DNA from: Variovorax paradoxus | GTDB lineage: Bacteria; Pseudomonadota; Gammaproteobacteria; Burkholderiales; Burkholderiaceae_C | Reading direction: 5' to 3' | DNA: 64,000 nt | Assembly (NCBI RefSeq): GCF_030811855.1 | Contig: NZ_JAUSRN010000008.1 | Span: 222,137 to 286,136 of the forward strand | Part shown: piece by piece, positions 19,152 through 29,044 of the stretch | Numbering within the stretch: position 1 is the first letter of the stretch | Layout: every line of letters begins with the position of its first letter | Notes under the pieces: generated by a model | Database searches by the model: none | The model's input: the letters and a program-made list of their open reading frames with translations, nothing else | Told to the model about the DNA's origin: nothing | Position numbers and translations under genes: made by a program

Positions 19152-21497
19152 GTGACCACGGATCTTTCCACCAAGCCGCAGGCAGCGCCGTCCGATGAGG
19201 CCCGAACGGTGTCCGTCAAGGCCCTGTGCGCTTTCGGTGCCAAGGCGGGCGACCTCGACCTGCGTTTCGTGCCCGCGCCCAGCGCGCTCGAGGGCATGGC
19301 CGGCCACGCGCTCGTACAGGGCCGCCGCGGTGAGAGCTACCAGAGCGAAGTGGCGCTGGTCTCGCATTGCGGCGCGCTCAAGGTGCGCGGCCGCGCCGAC
19401 GGGTACGACCCGCGCGCCCCCCGGGTCGAAGAGATCAAAACCTTTCGCGGCGACTTCGACGCCATCCGGGGCAACCACCGCGCACTGCACTGGGCCCAGG
19501 CCCGCACCTACGGCTGGATGCTGTGCGAACTGCACGGCCATGACCACATCACCGTGGCGCTGGTGTACCTGGACCTCGGCACCGGCGAAGAGACTGTGTT
19601 GGAAGAGCAGCACACCCGGGCAGCGCTGCAGGCGCACTTCGAGCTCTTGTGCGAACGCTACAGCGACTGGGCACAGAGCGAGGCCGCGCACCATGCCGCG
19701 CTGGACAGCGCGCTGGCTGGCCTGAAATTTCCGCATGGCGCATTCCGCGCCGGCCAGCGCGAACTCGCCGAGGCCGTGTACCGCGCCGCGGCGAACGGGC
19801 GCTGCCTGATGGCGCAGGCGCCCACCGGCATTGGCAAGACGCTGGCCACCATCTTTCCGCTGCTGAAGGCGCGCGCCGCACGGAAGATCGACAAGATCTT
19901 CTTTCTCACTGCCAAGACCTCGGGCCGCGCCGTGGCACTGGAAGCCTTTCGCGTGATGGGAGAAGGGTGCGCGCCGGTGCGCGTGCTCGAGCTCACCGCG
20001 CGCGAGAAGGTCTGCGAGTACCCCGACCGCGCCTGCAACGGCGATTCATGTCCGCTGGCCAAGGGCTTCTACGACCGCCTGCCCGCCGCACGCGAAGAGG
20101 CCGCGCGCGCAGCCCGGCTCGACCGTCAGGCGCTGCGGCAGATTGCATTGGCGCACACCGTATGCCCCTATTTCCTGGCGCAGGAAATGGCGCACTGGTC
20201 CGACGTGATCGTCGGTGACTACAACTACTACTTCGACGGCAGCGCCTTTCTCTACGCCACCATGAAAGATTCCGACTGGCGCGCCGCGGTGCTGGTCGAC
20301 GAGGCGCACAACCTGCTGGAGCGCGCGCGCGGCATGTACACCGCCGAGCTCGACGGCCCGGCACTGGAAGAAGCCCACCGCGTGGCGCCCGCATCGGTGC
20401 GCGGCGCGCTCGGGCGGCTGTACCGCGAATGGGACACGGTGCAGCAATCGCAGACCGAGCCGTACGACACGGCCGATGAAATACCCGAACGCTTCGCCCG
20501 CACGCTGCAGGCGGCCAACACGGCCATGGGCGAATACTTTGCGGCCACGCCCGACGCGGTGCAGGGGCCGCTGCAGCGCTTCTTCTTCGATGCGCTGCAG
20601 TTCGCCCGGCTGGCCGATTCCTTCGACGACCATTCGGTGTTCGAGCGTACGCTGGGGCCCGCGATCGACCATCAGCAGCGCAGCCTCTCGATCCGCAACC
20701 TCGTGCCCGCGCCATTCCTCGAGCCGCGCTTTGCAGAGGCCGCGTCGGTCACCTGTTTTTCGGGCACCTTGTCGCCGTTCGCCTTTTACCGCGATGCGCT
20801 GGGGCTGCCGCCGGAAACGCTGCTGCTCGACGTGGCCTCGCCATTCCAGAGCCGGCAGCTGCGGGTCGAGGTGGCCATGAACGTGTCGACCCGCTTCCGC
20901 GATCGCGCGGGCTCGCTTCGCAGCGTGGCCGAGATCATCGGGGCCCAGTTCGAGCGCCTGCCCGGCAACTACCTAGCGTTCTTCAGCAGCTTCGACTACC
21001 TGGAAAAAGCCTGCGCGGCTTTCCACGCCAAGCATCCCGGCGTGCCGGTGTGGGTGCAAACGCGCGGCATGACCGAAGCCGATCGCCACGGCTTTCTCGC
21101 GCGCTTCGAGGAGGGCGGCCGCGGCATCGGCTTTGCGGTGCTGGGCGGCGCGTTCGGCGAAGGCATCGACCTGCCCGGTAGCCGGCTGATCGGCGCCTTC
21201 GTTGCCAGCCTGGGCCTGCCGCAGCACAACGCCCTGAACGAGATCACCCGCGAGCGCATGCAGGCGCGATTCGGCAAGGGCTACGAATACACCTACCTCT
21301 ACCCAGGGCTGCAAAAGGTGGTGCAGGCCGCTGGCCGCGTCATCCGCACCGAGCAGGACGAGGGCGTGCTGCACCTGCTGGACGACCGTTTTGCGCGCGC
21401 CGAGATCCGCGAGTTGCTGCCGCCGTGGTGGGAGCTCCGCCTGGGCGGCTCGGCGCACGCGGGCAGGAAAGGAGAAGACGTCGATGCGGTCCGCTAG
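19152..21497 (+). CDS. DinG/XPD-like Fe-S helicase with N-terminal PD-(D/E)XK nuclease domain
   Basis: This protein of about 781 residues begins with a nuclease-like domain (GRADGYDPRAPRVEEIKTF, matching D...ExK). The superfamily 2 helicase follows: Walker A APTGIGKT near 222, four Cys of an Fe-S cluster between 287 and 337 (CEYPDRACNGDSC then CPYF), DEAH near 382, GAFGEGIDLPG and the final motif VVQAAGRVIRTEQD. It should unwind and cut damaged DNA. A LexA box ends four bases before the GTG at 19152. An in-frame GTG at 19209 has a GAGG ribosome site and may be the true start. Its end overlaps alkB by 14 bases. Confidence 0.93.
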   Translation: MTTDLSTKPQAAPSDEARTVSVKALCAFGAKAGDLDLRFVPAPSALEGMAGHALVQGRRGESYQSEVALVSHCGALKVRGRADGYDPRAPRVEEIKTFRGDFDAIRGNHRALHWAQARTYGWMLCELHGHDHITVALVYLDLGTGEETVLEEQHTRAALQAHFELLCERYSDWAQSEAAHHAALDSALAGLKFPHGAFRAGQRELAEAVYRAAANGRCLMAQAPTGIGKTLATIFPLLKARAARKIDKIFFLTAKTSGRAVALEAFRVMGEGCAPVRVLELTAREKVCEYPDRACNGDSCPLAKGFYDRLPAAREEAARAARLDRQALRQIALAHTVCPYFLAQEMAHWSDVIVGDYNYYFDGSAFLYATMKDSDWRAAVLVDEAHNLLERARGMYTAELDGPALEEAHRVAPASVRGALGRLYREWDTVQQSQTEPYDTADEIPERFARTLQAANTAMGEYFAATPDAVQGPLQRFFFDALQFARLADSFDDHSVFERTLGPAIDHQQRSLSIRNLVPAPFLEPRFAEAASVTCFSGTLSPFAFYRDALGLPPETLLLDVASPFQSRQLRVEVAMNVSTRFRDRAGSLRSVAEIIGAQFERLPGNYLAFFSSFDYLEKACAAFHAKHPGVPVWVQTRGMTEADRHGFLARFEEGGRGIGFAVLGGAFGEGIDLPGSRLIGAFVASLGLPQHNALNEITRERMQARFGKGYEYTYLYPGLQKVVQAAGRVIRTEQDEGVLHLLDDRFARAEIRELLPPWWELRLGGSAHAGRKGEDVDAVR

Positions 21498-22092
21498 CCA
21501 CATTCAGTTGGCCGACGAACCCGACCTGTTCGGCGAGGCGCCGGTGGCCGCGATCGAGGGGCTGCGATACGAGCGTGACTTTCTTACGCGCGCAGAAGAA
21601 GACGAATTGCTGCGCATCGTGCAAGGTTTTCAGCTACGCGAGATGCGCTACAAGGAATACACCGCACGGCGCCGCGGCATCAGCTTTGGCGGCAGCTACG
21701 ACTTCGACAACCACCGCCTTCGGCCCGGCGCGCCGCTGCCAGAGGCGCTGCATCCGCTGCGCGCGAGGGTGGCCGCGTGGATGGGCATGGCGCCCGAAGA
21801 CTTCATGCACGTGCTGCTGTCCGAATACAGGCTGGGCACTCCGCTTGGCTGGCACCGCGACGTACCGGATTTCGAAGACATCGTGGGGGTTTCGCTGCGC
21901 AGCAACGCCGTGCTGCAGCTGCGCCCTTATCCGCCGGCCAGCGCTTCCGCGCCTTCCAGCCTCCAGCTGCTCATCGAGCCGCGCTCCATCTACATGCTGC
22001 GCGGCGAAGCACGGTGGGCGTGGCAGCACAGCATCGCACCAACCGAAGCGCTGCGTTACTCCATCACCATGCGCACGCGTCGGCGTGCGTGA
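21484..22092 (+). CDS. alkB: AlkB-type 2-oxoglutarate/Fe(II)-dependent DNA repair dioxygenase
   Basis: This 202-residue protein has the AlkB core: the nucleotide-recognition lid (MRYKEYTARRRGISFG), the iron ligands of GWHRDVPDFE (HxD) and the distal His in WQHSI, and the 2-oxoglutarate-binding Arg residues in RYSITMRTR. It belongs to the shorter AlkB-like branch rather than the E. coli AlkB/Ada pair. It is translationally coupled to the helicase by a 14-base overlap and so probably shares the LexA-controlled promoter. Its 3' end overlaps the convergent udgX gene by 37 bases. Confidence 0.92.
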   Translation: MRSASHIQLADEPDLFGEAPVAAIEGLRYERDFLTRAEEDELLRIVQGFQLREMRYKEYTARRRGISFGGSYDFDNHRLRPGAPLPEALHPLRARVAAWMGMAPEDFMHVLLSEYRLGTPLGWHRDVPDFEDIVGVSLRSNAVLQLRPYPPASASAPSSLQLLIEPRSIYMLRGEARWAWQHSIAPTEALRYSITMRTRRRA

Positions 22093-22751
22093 CCTGCGGC
22101 GGGCCTGGTGGGAGGCTTCGCGGCCGGCTGTTTTACCGCGGCCTTCTTCATCAGGCTCGACGCGACCGAGAGGTCCTTGAGCCAGGCCTTCCACGCCGCC
22201 TCCCTTTGCGCGGGGTCGCCGCGCAGCAGGGCCGAGGGGTGCAGCGTGACCAGCACGCGGCGGCCGGTCGCCTCATCGTCGATCCACTGTCCGCGCTCCT
22301 TCATCACCGCGACCGATCGGCCGAGCAGGGAGCGCGCGGCCGTGGCGCCCAATGCGATATAGCCGCGCGGCTGCACGAGCTCCATTTCGCTTTCGAGCCA
22401 GTGGTGGCAGGCTTCGGCCTCGCGTTGGGCAGGGGTCTTGTGGATGCGGCGCTTGCCGCGCAGTTCGTATTTGAAATGCTTAACCGCATTGGTCACATAC
22501 AGCTTGTCGCGTGACCAGCCGAGCTCGGCTACGGCGCGGTCGAACAGCTTGCCCGAAGGGCCGACGAAAGGGCGGCCCAACAGGTCTTCCTTGTCGCCCG
22601 GCTGCTCGCCCACCACCATCAGCACCGCGCCGACCGGCCCCTCGCCGAACACGGACTGCGTGGCGTAGGCGCCCAAGGGGCATTCCCGACAGGAGTCGGT
22701 GGCCACGCTCAAGGCTTTGAGCGCGGCGGTGGCTTCGTTGCGATGGGACAC
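22056..22751 (-). CDS. udgX: UdgX-family uracil-DNA binding protein/glycosylase
   Basis: This 231-residue protein of the family 4-like Fe-S uracil-DNA glycosylase fold carries both UdgX hallmarks: GEQPGD at 48-53 and the insertion KRRIH at 100-104 followed by KTP. In the Mycobacterium smegmatis protein the His of this loop forms a covalent bond with the abasic site after uracil removal. HPSA at 171-174 is the second active-site motif. Cys21, Cys24 and Cys115 are likely cluster ligands, perhaps with His92. The Lys/Arg/Pro-rich tail after 200 is an extension. It is convergent with alkB, so a separate promoter is needed. Confidence 0.92.
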   Translation of the reverse strand: MSHRNEATAALKALSVATDSCRECPLGAYATQSVFGEGPVGAVLMVVGEQPGDKEDLLGRPFVGPSGKLFDRAVAELGWSRDKLYVTNAVKHFKYELRGKRRIHKTPAQREAEACHHWLESEMELVQPRGYIALGATAARSLLGRSVAVMKERGQWIDDEATGRRVLVTLHPSALLRGDPAQREAAWKAWLKDLSVASSLMKKAAVKQPAAKPPTRPAAGHARRRVRMVME

Positions 22752-22793
22752 GACAACCGATCCCCGGCCAGCGTCATTCGGGCCGCACGCAGG

Positions 22794-22982
22794 TCAGTGC
22801 TTGGCGCCACCACGGCGGGCCTGGTTCTGGTTGCTGCTGCCGACGTGATCCTCGCGGTCATGGCGGCTCTCGGTGGTGCGGCGTGGTTCGTTGCGGGGCG
22901 TCGGGCTCTGGTGGCCGGCCTTGTTGTGCTGGGGAGGCAACGAACCGCGCTCGTCGGGCGTGTTGGGGTTCGTCTTGGACAT
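22794..22982 (-). CDS. Small hydrophilic hypothetical protein
   Basis: This 62-residue protein is very hydrophilic and rich in Arg, Asn, His and Gln (MSKTNPNTPDERGSLPPQHN ... HDREDHVGSSNQNQARRGG), and most likely disordered. A good ribosome site (AAGGAG) lies 8 bases before the ATG at 22982, which favours this start over one 11 codons upstream. No family is recognised; the composition resembles small stress-associated proteins. It may be carried with udgX, 42 bases further along the same strand. Confidence 0.6.
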   Translation of the reverse strand: MSKTNPNTPDERGSLPPQHNKAGHQSPTPRNEPRRTTESRHDREDHVGSSNQNQARRGGAKH

Positions 22983-23413
22983 GTGCTGCTCCTTCAAAAA
23001 AGAATGGATGGACATTTATTTGTCCGCGCCGGGCCCGCCGGCCGGTGTCGGATTTGGCCCACCTCAGGCGTCGTCCAAGCCTCATGCCACGAGCCGAAGA
23101 CACGAAAAAGAGCCCAGTATTTGCCCATGTTCCAGATCGGACATTAATGTGTCTGATAGCAAGAAAAAGCGTCTGACTGAGGCTAAAACTCAACACTCAA
23201 CCGCTATCTTTGTCGGTGCCAAGACAACTTGTGGCGCTCTTCGGCAGGGCACCCTGCACGCGGGACGGCCCTGCCACGCGATGTTGATCTGAACGCGCGG
23301 TTTTCGCCGCGCAACGTCGTTCAAGTGCATGGCTTTGCACTTCCTCCCGACCCGTTTGCCGTGCCGAATTCGCCCCGATACGATCCCGCGCCTTGCCCCA
23401 AAGGAATGCGCGG
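22983..23413. other. Divergent intergenic region between a small gene and bioA
   Basis: About 430 bases without a convincing gene. It holds a 10-bp palindrome ACATTAATGT (23141-23150), itself inside CAGA...TCTG arms, and a locally AT-richer stretch from 23085 to 23225 that probably contains the bioA promoter. No BirA-type site was recognised. Confidence 0.5.
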
Positions 23414-24817
23414 ATGCCGCCAACGATTGCTTCTCCCTCGACGCCTGCACCGTCGAAAAACGCCGCCTGGCAGCAGCGCAGCCGGCGCCATGTCTGGCAT
23501 CCGTGCACGCAGAGCATCCGTCTGGAAGCGGTGCCGCCATTGCCGATCGCGCGGGGCGAGGGCGTCTGGCTGTTCGACCACGATGGCCGCAGCTATCTCG
23601 ACGCGACGAGTTCGTGGTGGGTCAATCTTTTCGGCCATGCGCATCCGGCCATCAACGCGGCGCTGAAGGACCAGCTCGACAAACTCTCGCACGTGATGCT
23701 CGCCGGCTGCACGCATGCGCCGGCCGTCGAGCTGGCCGAGCGGCTCGCCGCGCTGACCGGCCATGCACTGGGCCATTGCTTCTATGCCTCCGATGGCGCC
23801 TCGGCCGTGGAGATCGCGCTGAAGATGAGCTTTCATGCGTGGCGCAATGCGGGCCGCAGCGGCAAGCAAAGTTTTGTCGCGGTGCGGCGCGGCTACCACG
23901 GCGAAACACTGGGCGCGCTGCATGTGACCGACGTGCCGGTGTTCCGCGATGCTTATGCGCCGCTGCTCGCGAATGCGCACCTCGTTGCCTCGCCCGATGC
24001 ACGAGCCGCACGGCCGGGCGAGCACGCAGTCGACGTGGCGCGGCGCGCCGCCGCCGAACTCGAATCGCTGCTGGCCGAGCGGCATGCCTCCATCGCTGCC
24101 GTGATCGTCGAGCCGCTGGTGCAATGCGCCACAGGCATGGCGATGCACGACCCCGAATACCTGCGCCTCGTGCGCGCGCTGTGCGACCGCTACGAGGTGC
24201 ACCTCATCGCCGACGAGATCGCAGTGGGATGCGGTCGCACCGGCACTTTCTTCGCGTGCGAGCAGGCCGGCATCTGGCCCGACTTTCTTTGTCTCTCCAA
24301 GGGCATCAGCGGCGGCTACCTGCCCCTTGCGCTGGTGATGACGCGCGACGCGATCTACGAAGGCTTCGTCGATGATGACGTGGCCCGCAGCTTTTTGCAT
24401 TCCCATTCCTACACCGGCAACGCGCTGGCCTGCCGCGCGGCGATCGCAATGCTCGACCTGTTCGAGCGAGAAGACGCGCTGCGGCGCAACCGCGCCCGTG
24501 CCGAACGGCTGATCGACCGGCTGCGTGAAGGGCTCCGCGGCATGCCCGTCGATCACCTGCGCCAGTGCGGAATGATCACCGCCTTCGACGCGCGCGAGCC
24601 CGGTGCGCGATTTGCCGAGCGCTTTCACCTGGCTGCACGCGCGAACGGATTGCTGATGCGTCCGATCGGCGCGACCGTCTACCTCATGCCGCCCTATGTG
24701 ATCGGCGACGATGAGATCGACCTGCTGGTCGACGCCACGCTGGCCACGCTACAAGCGGTGGCCGCGCCCAGCCACGCAGACCACGCAGAAGGAGGCCGCG
24801 ATGCCGCGCTTGCTTGA
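23414..24817 (+). CDS. bioA: Adenosylmethionine-8-amino-7-oxononanoate aminotransferase
   Basis: This 467-residue class III PLP aminotransferase has BioA signatures: [40 protein letters not shown], the [13 protein letters not shown] block, and the PLP-binding Lys in [13 protein letters not shown]. It makes 7,8-diaminopelargonate from KAPA in biotin synthesis. The ATG at 23414 has AAGGA nine bases upstream; an in-frame TTG further up has less support. It leads a bioA-bioF-bioD operon and overlaps bioF by 17 bases. Confidence 0.96.
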   Translation: MPPTIASPSTPAPSKNAAWQQRSRRHVWHPCTQSIRLEAVPPLPIARGEGVWLFDHDGRSYLDATSSWWVNLFGHAHPAINAALKDQLDKLSHVMLAGCTHAPAVELAERLAALTGHALGHCFYASDGASAVEIALKMSFHAWRNAGRSGKQSFVAVRRGYHGETLGALHVTDVPVFRDAYAPLLANAHLVASPDARAARPGEHAVDVARRAAAELESLLAERHASIAAVIVEPLVQCATGMAMHDPEYLRLVRALCDRYEVHLIADEIAVGCGRTGTFFACEQAGIWPDFLCLSKGISGGYLPLALVMTRDAIYEGFVDDDVARSFLHSHSYTGNALACRAAIAMLDLFEREDALRRNRARAERLIDRLREGLRGMPVDHLRQCGMITAFDAREPGARFAERFHLAARANGLLMRPIGATVYLMPPYVIGDDEIDLLVDATLATLQAVAAPSHADHAEGGRDAALA

Positions 24818-26033
24818 ACTCTTGCAGGACGAGATCATGGCTCTCGACGCCAAGTCGCTGCGCCGCCGCCGGCAGATCGCCGAAACGGCCTGCGCGCCTG
24901 AGCAGTCCCTGACGCTGGCCGGTGCGACCGCGCAGCGCACCATGCTCGGCTTCAGCAGCAACGACTACCTCGGCCTTGCCGCGCATCCTGCGCTCGCGGC
25001 CGCGCTGGCCGAAGGTGCTGCCCGCTATGGCACGGGCAGCGGCGGTTCGCACCTGATCCTCGGCCACTCGCGCGCTCACGCCGAGCTCGAGGAGCGGCTG
25101 GCCGACTGGATGGGGCCGCATATCCCGGAGGCGCAAAGCCTGTTCTTCTGCACCGGCTACATGGCCAACCTCGCGGTGCTTTCGGCGCTCGGCGGCGCCG
25201 AGGCGGTGATCTTTTCCGAGTCGCTCAACCATGCGTCGCTGATCGACGGTGCGCGGCTGGCCAAGGCGCGGGTCGAGCGCTATCCGCACTGCGACGTGGC
25301 CGCGCTCGACGCGCAGCTCGGCGCCTGCGACGCACCGGTCAAGCTGATCGTGAGCGATGCGGTCTTCAGCATGGACGGCAACATCGCGCCGGTCGCCGAA
25401 TTGCTCGCGTTGGCGGAGCGGCACGATGCCTGGCTGGTGCTGGACGACGCGCACGGCTTCGGCGTGCTCGGCGCCACGGGCCGTGGCGTGCTGCAGGCCA
25501 TGGGCCTGCGATCGGAGCGGCTGGTGCTCATCGGCACGCTCGGCAAGGCGGCCGGGGTGTCGGGCGCCTTCGTGGCGGCGCATCGCACCGTCGTCGACTA
25601 CCTCGTGCAACGGGCGCGGCCGTACATATTCACCACCGCCGCGCCGCCGGCCATCGCGCATGCGCTGCTCGCAAGCCTCGCGCTGATCGAAGGCGAAGAG
25701 GGCAAAGTGCGCCGCGCCCATTTGCAGGCCCGCATCGGACAGCTGCGCCGGGGCCTAGAGGCGATCCTGCCGCCGGACGGCAGCGCCTGGCTGCCGGATT
25801 CGCCCACCGCGATCCAGCCGCTGATCGTCGGCGACAACGCGCGTGCGATGCAGACCATGGCACAGCTCGATGCGCATGGTTTGCGTGTCGGTGCGATCCG
25901 CCCGCCGACCGTCCCCGCCGGCACCGCGCGGCTGCGGATCACGCTGTCGGCCAGCCACAGCGAGGCCGACGTGGCACGGCTGCTCGACGCCTTGGGCGAT
26001 GCGCTGGAAGCGCCCTGGAAGAAGGCCGCATGA
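24801..26033 (+). CDS. bioF: 8-amino-7-oxononanoate synthase
   Basis: This 410-residue PLP-dependent alpha-oxoamine synthase has [45 protein letters not shown] and the PLP Lys in [14 protein letters not shown]. It condenses pimeloyl-ACP or pimeloyl-CoA with alanine to give KAPA. A strong ribosome site (GGAGG) lies six bases before the ATG, inside the end of bioA. The last four bases (ATGA) start bioD. Confidence 0.96.
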   Translation: MPRLLELLQDEIMALDAKSLRRRRQIAETACAPEQSLTLAGATAQRTMLGFSSNDYLGLAAHPALAAALAEGAARYGTGSGGSHLILGHSRAHAELEERLADWMGPHIPEAQSLFFCTGYMANLAVLSALGGAEAVIFSESLNHASLIDGARLAKARVERYPHCDVAALDAQLGACDAPVKLIVSDAVFSMDGNIAPVAELLALAERHDAWLVLDDAHGFGVLGATGRGVLQAMGLRSERLVLIGTLGKAAGVSGAFVAAHRTVVDYLVQRARPYIFTTAAPPAIAHALLASLALIEGEEGKVRRAHLQARIGQLRRGLEAILPPDGSAWLPDSPTAIQPLIVGDNARAMQTMAQLDAHGLRVGAIRPPTVPAGTARLRITLSASHSEADVARLLDALGDALEAPWKKAA

Positions 26034-26776
26034 GCGCCAACGATGCACCAATGACGCACCGCCGCTGGTTCGTCACGGGCACCGACACGGGTGTCGGCAA
26101 GACGCTGGCCAGCAGTGCGATGCTGAGCTTGCTGGCCGCTTCGGGCCTGCGGGCGGTCGGCATGAAGCCGGTGGCCGCTGGACTGGAGCTGGTCGATGGT
26201 GCGTGGTGCAACGAAGACGTCGAGCATTTGCGTGCGGCCGGCAATGTCGACGTTCCGTTGGCCTTGCGCTGCCCGTATCTGCTGCGCGCGCCGATGTCCC
26301 CGCACCTGGCGGCGCGGGAGGAGGGCGTAAGCATCGAGTTGCAGCCGCTGCTGTCGGCCTTCGCATCTTTGTCGCAGCGCGCCGACGCGGTGGTCGTCGA
26401 AGGGGTGGGTGGGTTCTGCGTGCCCTTCGGCGACGACCTCGACAGCGCCGACCTGGCCGTGGCTCTAGGCCTGCCGGTGATCCTCGTGGTCGGGCTCAGG
26501 CTCGGCTGCCTGAACCACGCGCTGCTCACGGCGGAAGCGATCCGGGCGCGCGGCCTCGTGGTGGCGGGTTGGATCGCGAGCGTCATCGAGCCGGGCATGC
26601 TGTCGCCCGAGGCCAACCTTCAGACCCTGCGCGGCCGGCTCGGTGCGCCCTTGCTAGGCATCGTGCCGCACCTTGCCGAGCCCTCCGCGGCAAGCGCGGC
26701 GGCGCACCTCGATCTGCGCGCATTGCGCGCCACCGCGGCCCACGCCGCGCGGCAACGCTCAGCCGCGCTGGCCTGA
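26030..26776 (+). CDS. bioD: Dethiobiotin synthetase
   Basis: This 248-residue protein has the ATP-binding P-loop [12 protein letters not shown] near residue 14, GMKPVAAG and [12 protein letters not shown], all BioD features. It carboxylates 7,8-diaminopelargonate to dethiobiotin. It is coupled to bioF by a 4-base overlap and its end overlaps the convergent aldo/keto reductase by 18 bases. bioB, the last step, is not adjacent and is not in the window. Confidence 0.96.
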   Translation: MSANDAPMTHRRWFVTGTDTGVGKTLASSAMLSLLAASGLRAVGMKPVAAGLELVDGAWCNEDVEHLRAAGNVDVPLALRCPYLLRAPMSPHLAAREEGVSIELQPLLSAFASLSQRADAVVVEGVGGFCVPFGDDLDSADLAVALGLPVILVVGLRLGCLNHALLTAEAIRARGLVVAGWIASVIEPGMLSPEANLQTLRGRLGAPLLGIVPHLAEPSAASAAAHLDLRALRATAAHAARQRSAALA

Positions 26777-27808
26777 TTCGGCCAGGCGCTTGGCCCGTGC
26801 GCCGCTCTGGCGCTCGAGCATCCAGCCGGGGTACTCAGAGGGCAGCGAGCTCACCTTGTCGAGCGCGGCCAGCTCGCCCGCATCGAGCCGGATGGCCGTG
26901 GCGGCGATGTTGTCGTCCAGCTGCTCGACGCGCTTGGCGCCGACGATCACGCTGGTCACCACCTGCTGGTGCAGCAGCCACGCGAGCGCGATCTGCGCCA
27001 CCGACACCTTGCGCGTCTCGGCCAGCTGGCGCATCACATCGATGCAGTCGTAGGCGCGCTCGACATTGACGGGCGGAAAGTCGAAGGTGGTGCGGCGGCT
27101 GCCTTTCTCGGCTTCAGTGTCCCGTCCGTATTTGCCGCTCAGGAGGCCGCCCGCCAGCGGGCTCCAGACCATCAGGCCGACGTTCTCGCTCCGCAGCATG
27201 GGTGCCAATTCGCGCTCCAGGTCGCGGCCCGCAATGGTGTAGTAGGCCTGCAGCGCTTCGAAGCGCGCGAGCCCTTGCCGCTCGGCGATGCCCAGTGCCT
27301 TCATGATCTGCCAGGCGGCCCAGTTCGAAACGCCCACATAGCGCACGTGGCCCTCCTGCACCAGGTTGTCCAGCGCGCGCATGGTTTCTTCAATGGGTGT
27401 GACCGGGTCGAAGCCGTGGATCTGGTACAGGTCGATGTGATCGAGTTGAAGGCGCCTCAGGCTGGCCTTCACGCCTTCCATGATGTGATAGCGCGAGGCG
27501 CCGGCCGAATTGGGGCTCTTGCCGGTTTCGCCCAGCACCTTGGTGGCGACCACCACGTTCTCGCGCGGCACCTTGAGGTTCTTCAGCGCCTGGCCGGTGA
27601 TGGTTTCCGAAAGCCCCTCGGAATACACGTCGGCCGTGTCGATGAAGTTGATGCCGGCGTCCAGCGCACGGCCTACCAGGCTTTCAGCCTCGGACTGCTG
27701 GAGGTTGCCGATGTGCCCCCAGATGCCGCTCGCGCCGCCGAAGGTCATGGTGCCCAGGCAGAGCTCGGAAACGAACAGGCCGGTGCGGCCGAATTTGCGG
27801 TATTGCAT
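26759..27808 (-). CDS. Aldo/keto reductase
   Basis: This 349-residue NADPH-dependent (beta/alpha)8 oxidoreductase of the YajO/Tas/YhdN-like group has LCLGTMTFGG, FIDTADVYSEG with the catalytic Asp/Tyr, VVVATKV with Lys, IDLYQIHGFD and the late VIVGAKRVEQL coenzyme segment. The physiological aldehyde is unknown. It is divergent from an AraC-type regulator gene with 223 bases between them, the usual layout of a regulator and its target. Confidence 0.93.
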   Translation of the reverse strand: MQYRKFGRTGLFVSELCLGTMTFGGASGIWGHIGNLQQSEAESLVGRALDAGINFIDTADVYSEGLSETITGQALKNLKVPRENVVVATKVLGETGKSPNSAGASRYHIMEGVKASLRRLQLDHIDLYQIHGFDPVTPIEETMRALDNLVQEGHVRYVGVSNWAAWQIMKALGIAERQGLARFEALQAYYTIAGRDLERELAPMLRSENVGLMVWSPLAGGLLSGKYGRDTEAEKGSRRTTFDFPPVNVERAYDCIDVMRQLAETRKVSVAQIALAWLLHQQVVTSVIVGAKRVEQLDDNIAATAIRLDAGELAALDKVSSLPSEYPGWMLERQSGARAKRLAESGQRG

Positions 27809-28031
27809 CGCGCATTCCTCAGGTTGGAGGGTGGAGATTCCCCGAAGGGCCTGGCAAAAGTATCCCGCCGGCAGCGGCAGGGCGGCCAGCGCGTTCCTGC
27901 AAAGTCTTTGCCTATTTCTCCAGACCTCCGCACAGACCCGTGCAGATTCGCAGATGCGGCGCTAAGCTTTGAACCACCCGATCCTCCGCGCCGCCGCGGC
28001 GCCGTGAATCACCCCCCACAAAGCCCTGAAC

Positions 28032-29024
28032 ATGTCCGACGAAACACCCGAAATCGCTGCCGCCATTGCCCAGCCGATGCCGCTGGACCCGCAACTCGAC
28101 GAAGCCAGGAAGGAACTGGTCGCGCTGATCAACCGCATCACGCGCGGCCGGGACGGCACCGTGGAAACGCCGGTGGCGGGCTTGCAGGTGTTCTGCATCA
28201 GCAAGCCCGACGGTCCCAAGCATGCCTTTGCGACGCCCGCGCTCGGGCTCATTGCGCAGGGTTCCAAGCGGATCATCGTGGGCGACGACATCTATGTGTA
28301 CGACCCGATGCACTACCTCGTGACCTCGGTCGACCTGCCCGTGTGCGGCCAGGTGCGCCTGACGACGGACAACGAACCTTACCTCGGCGTGCGGCTGGAA
28401 CTCGCGATCGACGACATCGGCGAACTCATCGGCGACGAGAAGCTGCCCGCCAAGGCCAACGCGCCCGCATCGCGCGGCATGTACGTCAACCGCATCGCCA
28501 TGCCGGTGCTGGAGCCAGTGCTGCGCCTGCTGCGGCTGGCCGAAACGCCCGAGGACGTGCCGATCATGGCGCCGCTCATCAAGCGCGAGATCATGTACCG
28601 CCTGCTGGTGAACGGGGAGGGCGCGCGGCTGCGCCAGATCGCGCTGCAGGACAGCCACACCCAGCGCGTGGCCAAGGCCATCAGCGCGCTGCGCGTCAAC
28701 TATGCGCAGTCGCTGCGCATCGAGGACATGGCGCGCGCGGTGCACATGAGCGTGTCGTCGTTCCATCATCACTTCAAGGCCGTAACCGCCATGAGCCCGC
28801 TGCAATACCAGAAGCAGCTGCGGCTGCAGGAGGCGCGCCGCCAGATGCTGATGGCGGGCGTGGACGTGGCAAGCGCGGCGCACAGCGTAGGCTATGAAAG
28901 CCCGTCGCAGTTTGCGCGCGAGTACAGCCGCATGTTCGGCGCGCCGCCGCTGCGCGACAAGCGGCGCTGGCTCAGCGACGCGCAGAACGACGCGCTCGGC
29001 GACGCCTCGGTACAGGCCGCCTGA
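28032..29024 (+). CDS. AraC-family transcriptional regulator
   Basis: This 330-residue protein has an N-terminal AraC_N (type-1) sensing domain (ALGLIAQGSKRIIVGDDIYVYDP, YLVTSVDLPVCGQV) and C-terminal tandem helix-turn-helix motifs (LRIEDMARAVHMSVSSFHHHFKAVTAMSPLQYQKQLRL and VGYESPSQFAREYSRMFG). Regulators of this branch commonly control a neighbouring aldo/keto reductase or short-chain dehydrogenase and respond to aldehydes or phenolics. It starts 223 bases from the divergent reductase. Confidence 0.92.
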   Translation: MSDETPEIAAAIAQPMPLDPQLDEARKELVALINRITRGRDGTVETPVAGLQVFCISKPDGPKHAFATPALGLIAQGSKRIIVGDDIYVYDPMHYLVTSVDLPVCGQVRLTTDNEPYLGVRLELAIDDIGELIGDEKLPAKANAPASRGMYVNRIAMPVLEPVLRLLRLAETPEDVPIMAPLIKREIMYRLLVNGEGARLRQIALQDSHTQRVAKAISALRVNYAQSLRIEDMARAVHMSVSSFHHHFKAVTAMSPLQYQKQLRLQEARRQMLMAGVDVASAAHSVGYESPSQFAREYSRMFGAPPLRDKRRWLSDAQNDALGDASVQAA

Positions 29025-29044
29025 GGAAAAGCCTTTGCTGCGGC

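Noticed and set aside
26759..26776. Overlap of bioD and the aldo/keto reductase read as a frameshift
   Set aside because: Both proteins end at normal lengths; the convergent 18-base overlap needs no frameshift.
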